Shown here in pieces: positions 58,044 to 64,000 of a stretch of DNA of 64,000 nucleotides; position 1 is the stretch's first letter, and each line of letters begins with the position of its first letter. The notes under the pieces were generated by a model. It was not told where the DNA came from. It did no database searches and saw only the letters and a program-made list of their open reading frames with translations. Location of the stretch: positions 11,451 through 75,450 of the forward strand of contig JBOGVZ010000066.1 in assembly GCA_050692985.1 (NCBI GenBank), written 5' to 3'. The position numbers were made by a program, and so were the translations under genes. Source of the stretch: JBOGVZ01 sp050692985 (lineage in GTDB: Bacteria; Actinomycetota; UBA4738; CALAEC01).

Positions 58044-58874
58044 ATGTTCTCCAAGATCCTGGTCGGCACCGACGGCTCCGACACTGCGTCGGTGGCCGTG
58101 GATCACGCAGCGTGGCTGGCCGAGCGCGTCGGCGCCGAGCTCCTCATCGTCAGCGCCTATCGCCCCGTCGGCGGGGACGTGGACACGCCCCTGGGCCGGA
58201 CGAGCGACCACACCGAGGACGACCGGGCTCGGGCGATCCTGGAACACGAGCAGAAGCGGCACGGCGACCGGGTCGCGGTTCGCACCATCCTCCAGGAGGG
58301 GAACCCGGCCGACGCCATCCTCGACGTGGCGGAGGAGGAGGGCGTGGATCTGATCATCGTCGGCAACAAGGGCATGACCGGCGGCAAGCGGTTCCTCATC
58401 GGGAGCGTCCCCAACAACGTGTCCCATCACGCGCCCTGCCACGTGTTGATCGTGCACACCGCCTGGGCGGAGAGGGCCCGGGCCGAGGAGCTGGCCCGCG
58501 TGCCCGGGTACGAGCGGATCCTGATCGGCACCGACGGCTCCCCGACGGCCGGGGGCGCCGTGGAGGTGGGTACCGAGCTGGCCGGGGCGGTGGGGGCCGA
58601 GGTCCTCCTCCTGTTCGTGGGTGACGCGGCGCGGGGCGGGGAGGTGCTCGAGCAGGCGGCCGCGGACATCGGGGACCGGGTCCCGGTGAGCTCGAACACC
58701 GCCGAGGGGGATCCGGCGGACAGGATCATCGACGTGGCGGTCCGGGAGAGCTGCGACCTCATCGTGGTGGGCAACAAGGGCATGACCGGGACCCGCCGGT
58801 TCCTGCTGGGCAGCGTCCCCAACAACGTCTCCCACCACGCTCCCGGGAACGTGCTGATCGCCAAGACCACCTGA
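58044..58874 (+). CDS. Tandem universal stress protein
   Basis: The 276-residue protein has two USP domains (1-140 and 150-276). Each has an N-terminal ILVGTDGSDTA or ILIGTDGSPTA strand and an ATP-binding signature (VGNKGMTGGKRFLIGSVPNN; VGNKGMTGTRRFLLGSVPNN). The two signatures are nearly identical, showing internal duplication. USPs respond to starvation and redox stress. GGGAGG lies 6 nt before the ATG, with a CATACT promoter-like hexamer near 58008. Confidence 0.93.
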   Translation: MFSKILVGTDGSDTASVAVDHAAWLAERVGAELLIVSAYRPVGGDVDTPLGRTSDHTEDDRARAILEHEQKRHGDRVAVRTILQEGNPADAILDVAEEEGVDLIIVGNKGMTGGKRFLIGSVPNNVSHHAPCHVLIVHTAWAERARAEELARVPGYERILIGTDGSPTAGGAVEVGTELAGAVGAEVLLLFVGDAARGGEVLEQAAADIGDRVPVSSNTAEGDPADRIIDVAVRESCDLIVVGNKGMTGTRRFLLGSVPNNVSHHAPGNVLIAKTT

Positions 58875-58937
58875 GGTTCGGCCGTCCGGCTCGGCGGGTA
58901 CGTGCTGTTCACGGGACCGAACCCAAGGAGGGAATCC

Positions 58938-58961
58938 GAGCCCCCGCCGCGGCGGGGGCTC
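58938..58961. terminator. GC-rich hairpin between USP gene and tRNA-Leu
   Basis: An 11-bp perfect stem (GAGCCCCCGCC with GGCGGGGGCTC) has a 2-nt centre and no T-run. It lies between convergent transcripts and may end both. Confidence 0.5.
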
Positions 58962-58968
58962 ATCCGTG

Positions 58969-59051
58969 TGCGAGAGGGGGGATTCGAACCCCCACGCCCT
59001 CTCGGGCACCGGCTCCTAAGGCCGGCGCGTCTGCCGTTCCGCCACTCTCGC
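58969..59051 (-). tRNA. tRNA-Leu(TAG)
   Basis: On the minus strand the 83-nt sequence has acceptor GCGAGAG/CTCTCGC, a long variable arm (class II), a T-arm GGGGGTTCGAATCCCCC, and an anticodon stem CCGGC/GCCGG around the loop CTTAGGA, giving anticodon TAG for CUA codons. CCA is not encoded. Confidence 0.95.
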
Positions 59052-59062
59052 CGACGATCCGA

Positions 59063-60719
59063 CTATACCGACGGGAGGTCCGTCACCGGGACCGGGCCCC
59101 CCAGCTCTTCCGCGGTGATCTCCTCGAGCCGACGCTTGCGCGTCTCCAGTCCCCACAGGACGAGGGCCATCGCCGCCAACAGCATGGGGACGCCCCCGAG
59201 CAGCGCCGTCACGGAGATCGACGGAGGAGCGACCGCGGCCACGACCAGGGCGATGATGATGACCCCGCCGAACTTGCTGACCCCCGCGGCCAGGCCGGCG
59301 CCGCGTGAGCGTATCCGGGTCGGATAGATCTCTGAGCTGTACGAAGAGAGGACGGCCACGACGGAGCTGATCCCCCAGATCGGGACGATCAGGAGCACCT
59401 GCAGCAGCGGGCGGTTCGACACCACGTTGTCACCGGCGACCGCGAAGCCGAACATCGCCGCTGCGGTCAGGCTGGCCAGGGCGATGATCGTCTTCCTGCT
59501 GCTCCAGAACTCGTAGGCGCAAGCCACCACGAAGTTCCAGGGGGAAGCCGATGAGCGCGGAGTCGCGAAGGATGCGGTCCGCGGTGACCTGGGACAGCCC
59601 CATGGCCTGGAGGTTCGAGGGGATCCACCGCCGGAATCCGAGCGACACGAAACCGACGCCCAGGCCCAGGGGGACGACGACCGCGGTCGGACCGAGGAAG
59701 GGCTGCCGCAGGAGCTGCCCGAACCGGCTCCTGACGGAGTCCTCCACGGCGAGCTCCGATTCCTCGACCTCCTCCACCGCGGCGCCGTATCGTTCCATCA
59801 CCGCCCGAGCCTCCTGCCCACGCCCGCGGGTCAGGAGGAACCTGGGGGACTCCGGGATCCATCGGTTCAGCACGATGAGGATGATCCCGGTGGGGAACCC
59901 GATCAGCCACAGGAACCGCCACGTGAACGTGGGGACGAACTCCGCCGCCAGCCAGCTGGTGATGATGTAGGCGCCCGCCACGTCCCCGCCGATCAGCACC
60001 ATGATCCAGCCGCGGTGCCGGGCGGGGATCGTCTCGGCCATCAGGGTGAAGGTGATGGGAAGCATCCCTCCGGCCCCAAGACCCATGATGAAGCACATCA
60101 CGAAGTTCCAGATGTAGCTGGGCATGGCCCCGCAGATGGCCGTGGCGATGAAGATCACCCCGGCCAGCAGGATCGACGAGCGCCGTCCGATCCGGTCCCC
60201 CAGGAACCCCCACAGGAACGAGCCGATCACGGTGCCGGTGATGCCCGACAGCGGGAGGAGGGCCACGGGGATCGACCCCCCGGGGTTGTTCGGGGACTTC
60301 AGGCCGTATTCCTCGGCCATCCCGGGGACGACGAACGCCAGGGACGTGGGTTTCATGACGTCGATCGTCACCGCGGCGGCCATCACCAGCAGCAGAGCCA
60401 CGTGGGTCCACCTGATGGGGGCGTCGTCCAGCGCCTTCACCCGGAACCTGGCGATGTGAGCCCGGCTCATGTCCGACAGGCGGGGGAACAGGCCGAACGC
60501 CGTGGCGGACAATCCCGCCAGGATGAGGACCATGCCGGCGAGCATCGGCCGGTCCATCGGCACGCCGGCGAGGCGGTAGCCCATGTCTCTGGCGCCCAGG
60601 TACATCGGCAGGTGGAGGCCCACGCCGACGGTCACCGCGGCGATCCCGAACCAGAACGCCACCGGACGGGTGAACGTGATGCCTTCCCGTGCCCTGGTCA
60701 CCGAAGCCCGTGGAGCCAT
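59063..60719 (-). pseudogene. MFS transporter (sugar-porter-like), frameshifted
   Basis: From ATG 60719 (GGGAGGGG upstream) a 12-helix MFS protein is read: ITGTVIGSFLWGFLGDRIGR (loop 2-3 signature), MGLGAGGMLPITFTLMAETI, and the IPESPRFLLTRGR of sugar porters. The frame breaks after DSALIGFP at 59540-59544, where five G (five C on the gene strand) should be four. The last ~150 residues (WNFVVACAYEFWSSRKTII, YSSEIYPTRIRSRGAGLA) continue one frame over to 59063. Joined length is about 550 residues. The substrate is unknown. Either a recent pseudogene or a homopolymer error. Confidence 0.8.
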
Positions 60720-60903
60720 GTGCCCCTCCCGTATCGACTCGGCGTGACTCCTGGGAGCCGGCCACGCGGGAGCGTACGGTATCCGGGCCCCGGTTGCTCG
60801 GCGGGGGTTTGACCCGGTCACGTCGAGAGACTAGGTTTCCGTATGCACCAGCGGGCTCGGGGAGCGAGGTGCCCAGCGGCCCGCCGAACGGGAAGGGGGT
60901 TCC

Positions 60904-62151
60904 ATGACCCGACGAGCGAGCCTGCTCTGGGTCATCGCTGTCAGCACCGTGCTCCTGTCGGTGCCGCCGGCCAGCGCGTCCACCACCTGGAACATCGGCG
61001 ACGTGTTCGTGGGGGTGGCCAATGGGTCGTACAACGTGTACACGAACGACGGGACGTTCAAGGAAACGATCAGCGACGGCTCGGAGGGGGGGTTCACCAC
61101 GGGGTGCTCGTTCAACCCCGACCTGAGCCAGCTGTACACGACCAGCTTCTCGGCGGGCACGATGCCCGTCTACCAGAACGCCTCACCCCACCCCATCGTG
61201 GACACCATCACCCCACCGAGAGGCACCCCGGAGTCGGTGGTGTTCGCCGCGAACGGGCACTTCTTCGTCGGCGGGCCCTTCAACCCGCAGATCGACGAGT
61301 ACGACGCGGCGCACACCCTCGTCGACTCCGACACGGTGACCGTGGCCGACGGGACCGGAGGACCGGACTGGATCGACCTCTCCGCTGACCAGGCCACGAT
61401 GTTCTACGCCACCGAGGGCCGGATCATCGGTCGCTTCAACGTGGCCACGGACACGGATCTCTCGGACTTCGCCACGCTCCCGGGGACCGGCCAAGCGTTC
61501 GCCCTCCGTCTCCTCCCGCCGGGCGACGGGAGCGGGGGCCTGCTGGTGGCCGACCGGGTCGAGATCAAGCGGCTGGATGGGTTCGGGACCGTCGTCCAGA
61601 CCTACGACGTCGCCGGCGAAGACAACTGGTTCGCCCTGAATCTCGACCCCAACGGGACGTCCTTCTGGTCGGGGGACTTCGGCACCAACAACTTCTACCG
61701 GTTCAACATCGCCACCGGCGCCCTGGAGCTGGGCCCCGTCGCCAGCGGGGGAGCGTTGTTCGGGATCTGCGTCAAGGGGGAGCCCACCGGTGCCCTTCCG
61801 CCTCCAGGCGCGGACTGCCCCGGTCTGCAGACGAAGGGCAACCTGTTCATCGGCACCCCCGGGCCCGATGACATGAAGGGGACCCTCCAGGTCGACACCA
61901 TGTGCGGGCTGGGCGGGAACGACTCAATCTTCGCCGGCCACGGCAACGACCAGCTTGCCGGCAACAAGGGCAATGACACCCTGCTCGGTAGCCGGGGTGG
62001 CGACCTCATCAAGGGCGGTCCGGGCAAGGACCTCCTGGTGGGGGGCCGGGGCAACGACACCCTCAACGGGGGGCCCGGCTTCGACGTCTGCAAGGGCGGA
62101 CCCGGGAAGGACACGTTCAAGAACTGCGAGGTCATCAAGGACAAGAAGTAG
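60904..62151 (+). CDS. Exported beta-propeller protein with C-terminal RTX repeats
   Basis: The 415-residue protein has a signal peptide (LLWVIAVSTVLLSVPPASAS) and about 270 residues of WD/YVTN-like beta-propeller (GDVFVGVANGSYNVYTNDG, WFALNLDPNGTSFWSGDFGT). An RTX calcium-binding tail follows (GGNDSIFAGHGNDQLAGNKG, GGRGNDTLNGGPGFDVCKGG) and ends in a Cys (FKNCEVIKDKK). It is likely secreted and calcium-folded; ligand unknown. AAGGGG precedes the ATG. It converges with the next RTX gene across a shared terminator. Confidence 0.85.
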   Translation: MTRRASLLWVIAVSTVLLSVPPASASTTWNIGDVFVGVANGSYNVYTNDGTFKETISDGSEGGFTTGCSFNPDLSQLYTTSFSAGTMPVYQNASPHPIVDTITPPRGTPESVVFAANGHFFVGGPFNPQIDEYDAAHTLVDSDTVTVADGTGGPDWIDLSADQATMFYATEGRIIGRFNVATDTDLSDFATLPGTGQAFALRLLPPGDGSGGLLVADRVEIKRLDGFGTVVQTYDVAGEDNWFALNLDPNGTSFWSGDFGTNNFYRFNIATGALELGPVASGGALFGICVKGEPTGALPPPGADCPGLQTKGNLFIGTPGPDDMKGTLQVDTMCGLGGNDSIFAGHGNDQLAGNKGNDTLLGSRGGDLIKGGPGKDLLVGGRGNDTLNGGPGFDVCKGGPGKDTFKNCEVIKDKK

Positions 62152-62162
62152 CCCTCGCGGTC

Positions 62163-62207
62163 TCAGAGAGAGCCCTCGCCCCCCCGGGCGGGGGCTCTTC
62201 TCTCTGA
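62163..62207. terminator. Bidirectional terminator between RTX genes
   Basis: TCAGAGAG pairs with CTCTCTGA (8 bp), with an inner AGCCC/GGGCT stem and a C/G-rich loop. It lies 11 bp from both flanking stop codons of convergent genes. Confidence 0.75.
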
Positions 62208-62218
62208 TAGGGCCCGGC

Positions 62219-63796
62219 TCAGGGTTTCTCGCAGGATGCCTTCACGCCGGTGCCCGGTCCCTGGAAGCAGGTGTCGATGCCGGGCCCCCCGATCAGGTCG
62301 TCGTTCCCACCCTGGCCCTTGAGCACGTCCGCGCCGCTCCCTCCGGCCAGGTGGTCGTCTCCGGCGCCGCCCAGGAGCGTGTCCTTGCCCGGGCCCCCCC
62401 GGAGGCGGTCGTCTCCACCCAGCCCGTAGATGATGTCGTCCCCGCGGGCTCCCACCAGCCGCGTGTTGGCCGCGGCCGAGCCGGTGATCACGTCATCGAA
62501 GTGGGAGCCGACCGCTCGCTCGATCCCGCGAAGGTCGTCCTTGCCCTGGCCGGAGGTGGTGCCTTTGGAGAGGTCGATCTTCACCGGGCCGTCGGCCGAG
62601 CGAAGCGTGACCAGGTCGTTCCCTCCAGGACCGCCCCGGACCACGTCCTTCCCGGGCCCGGGGACGATGAAGTCCTTGGCCTTTCCCCCCAGCAGGCGAT
62701 CGGGACCGCCCAGTCCCATGAGGACGTCGTCCCCGCCGAGGCCGGCCAGGCGGTTGGGCCCGGCGTCGCCGGTGAGGCGATCGTTGTGGGCCGATCCGGT
62801 CACGTTCTCCACGGCCACCAGGGAATCGCCGCCCCAGCCCGAAGCCGACCCATCGCGCAGGTCGGCCTTCACGGGCTTGGGCGCGCCGACGAACGAGGCC
62901 CGATCGGTGCCGTCCCCGCCGTCCATGAGGTCGGCGCCGGCCTCCCCGGACAGGACGTCGTTGTCCGGCCCACCGAAGAGCTGGTCGTCGCCGCCACCTC
63001 CGCCGAGCACGTCGTGTCCCTCGCCGCCGAAGAGCTGGTCGTCCCGGGGGCCGCCCCGGAGCACGTCGTCTCCCTCCTCGCCCCTGAGCTCGTCCTCGCC
63101 ACCCCCCCCGGACAGCACGTCGTCGTCGGGTCCCCCGAGGAGCAGGTCGGCGCCCAGCCCCCCGCGCACCTCGTCGTCCCCTGGTCCCCCGAGCAGGACG
63201 TCGTCCCCGTCCCCGCCCCGGACCACGTCCTTGCCCGCCTGGCCGTGGAGCTCCAGGCTGGGGGTCGCCACCCCACGCTCGACCAAGAGACGGTCCGGAC
63301 CGCCGCCGCCGTGGACCACGAAGGACGGGACCCCGGTCGTGGTCAGGTCCTGGTCCCCGTCGTCGTTGAGATCGAACCCGCCGGGGAAGATCGCGATCAC
63401 CTCCCCGCTGGAGGCACCCTGCACACCCACCAGGTCGCCCGGATCGGACTCGAACGTGACCCTGATCTCGACCTCGGGGATGCCGCTCTCGGGGGTGGGT
63501 CCCGGCTCGAACGGTCCGCCGGACAGATCGACGGTGAGCTGCTCATCGCTCCCGGCCACCCCGAAGACACGGATCAGGTCGGTCTCCGCCGTGGTGGCCG
63601 TCTCGCAGGGCACGCCGTCCACCAGGATCTCACCGCCGCCGCCGACGGAGATCGTGGACGCCTCGGCGGCGAGCGAGAGCAGCACCCGCTGGTTGTCCGG
63701 ATTGAAGGTGCAGGTTGCGGCGGCCGCCGGCCCGGCCGACGCAAGGACCCAGGCCCCCGCGACCGCCACAGCGGTGCCCCACAGGATCTTCCTCAT
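62219..63796 (-). CDS. Exported multi-repeat RTX (haemolysin-type) protein
   Basis: The 525-residue protein has a signal peptide (ILWGTAVAVAGAWVLASAGP) and a beta-rich N-domain with FTFESDPGD-like calcium-site patterns (DLNDDGDQDL). Two blocks of RTX nonapeptides follow (GGDGDDVLLGGPGDDEVRGG, GGEGHDVLGGGGGDDQLFGG, then GARGDDIIYGLGGDDRLRGG), separated by NDRLTGDAGPNRLAGLGGDD-type linkers. It ends CFQGPGTGVKASCEKP. No catalytic domain is recognised, so it is probably a structural or adhesive surface protein. ATG 63796 directly precedes the signal peptide. Confidence 0.85.
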   Translation of the reverse strand: MRKILWGTAVAVAGAWVLASAGPAAAATCTFNPDNQRVLLSLAAEASTISVGGGGEILVDGVPCETATTAETDLIRVFGVAGSDEQLTVDLSGGPFEPGPTPESGIPEVEIRVTFESDPGDLVGVQGASSGEVIAIFPGGFDLNDDGDQDLTTTGVPSFVVHGGGGPDRLLVERGVATPSLELHGQAGKDVVRGGDGDDVLLGGPGDDEVRGGLGADLLLGGPDDDVLSGGGGEDELRGEEGDDVLRGGPRDDQLFGGEGHDVLGGGGGDDQLFGGPDNDVLSGEAGADLMDGGDGTDRASFVGAPKPVKADLRDGSASGWGGDSLVAVENVTGSAHNDRLTGDAGPNRLAGLGGDDVLMGLGGPDRLLGGKAKDFIVPGPGKDVVRGGPGGNDLVTLRSADGPVKIDLSKGTTSGQGKDDLRGIERAVGSHFDDVITGSAAANTRLVGARGDDIIYGLGGDDRLRGGPGKDTLLGGAGDDHLAGGSGADVLKGQGGNDDLIGGPGIDTCFQGPGTGVKASCEKP

Positions 63797-64000
63797 CTCA
63801 CCCTTTCCCCATCCTGGAGGATCTGTCGATACTCTCATGTCAGGCATCGCATGTGAACCGGAACCTCCGGACGCGGTAGCGTCGGCTGGAAGGCAGCACC
63901 GAGAGAACCCAGCTTCCGAGGAACAGATGAAGAAGGCACGTAGGCTCACTCCCGAACAGCCGCAAAGCGTCGAGAGGAGCCTACGTGCGCAGGATCACTG
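63797..64000. other. Right-edge intergenic region with hairpin
   Basis: It contains the promoter side of the RTX gene and a 12-bp inverted repeat (63936-63947 with 63977-63988). The right arm covers GTG 63985 (VRRIT...), a possible start of a gene running off the window, preceded by GAGAGGAG. Confidence 0.45.
63985..64000 (+). CDS. Possible start of a gene leaving the window
   Basis: GTG CGC AGG ATC ACT follows GAGAGGAG by 6 nt. The Arg-rich beginning would suit a signal peptide. Only five codons are visible, so this is a guess from the Shine-Dalgarno placement. Confidence 0.2.

Noticed and set aside
58969..59051. tRNA-Leu as an integration site for a mobile element
   Set aside because: No integrase and no repeated tRNA 3' end occur nearby; flanking genes are ordinary.

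Overview
The window looks like chromosomal DNA from an uncultivated or deep-branching actinobacterium (Actinomycetota). It is very G+C-rich and densely coded, with many GTG and TTG starts and many 1-4 nt start/stop overlaps. Lineage markers are a WhiB protein, the fused F420 enzymes FbiC and FbiB, DUF3499 and DUF5719 proteins, and two blocks matching Mycobacterium gene order. The first is the mannose guanylyltransferase-fbiAB-whiB2-manB-SIS-sahH block. The second is the mec/cysO/cysM/murI/PDE/rph/rdgB block. A prfB with a programmed frameshift and a selenocysteine-encoding selD are not what I would expect of Mycobacterium or Streptomyces, and argue for an early-branching class.

Layout. 1-8.2 kb: end of a mannose-1-P guanylyltransferase-like gene, a SpoIID/LytB exported protein, a DUF3105 protein, and the F420 genes fbiB-fbiA facing away from fbiC. 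8.3-21.4 kb: whiB, a histone-H1-like basic protein, a GT2 membrane glycosyltransferase, DUF5719, an L,D-transpeptidase, DUF3499, then manB-Trm112-like-SIS isomerase-PNP-sahH. 21.5-27.8 kb: comF, a structured raiA-type RNA, hpf/raiA, a LuxR-type response regulator, secA, and prfB with its +1 frameshift. 27.8-33.4 kb: a YfhO-like membrane protein and a GT2-methyltransferase fusion, divergent from a split transketolase. 33.4-41 kb: a Cys-pair repeat exported protein, then ftsE-ftsX-M23 peptidase-S41 protease-smpB, a broken thioesterase, and ssrA (tmRNA). 41-48 kb: a small RTX protein, a DUF222/HNH nuclease, an SQR-like flavoprotein, an SDR, a broken trypsin-like protein, an MBL/PAS pair, and an amphipathic-helix protein. 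48-54.8 kb: selD with an in-frame UGA, then JAMM protease-moeB-cysO-cysM-murI-MBL phosphodiesterase-rph-rdgB. 54.6-64 kb: a small Cys protein, DUF2231, pirin, a sigma-70 factor, an epimerase, a tandem USP, tRNA-Leu(TAG), a broken MFS transporter, and two RTX-type exported proteins.

How they work together. The left third is an F420, mannose and cell-envelope block under WhiB-family control. The secA/ftsEX/M23/S41/L,D-transpeptidase/SpoIID genes serve export and wall remodelling. The ribosome-maintenance theme (raiA RNA and HPF, prfB autoregulation, smpB-ssrA) is unusually complete. The sulfur/selenium region combines a CysO-dependent cysteine pathway with selenophosphate synthesis.

Four genes (a DUF6788-like gene, a thioesterase, a trypsin-like protease, an MFS transporter) are each broken by one small indel, mostly in simple tracts. 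This may be residual sequencing error rather than decay. I saw no CRISPR array, prophage, IS element, integrase or rRNA.
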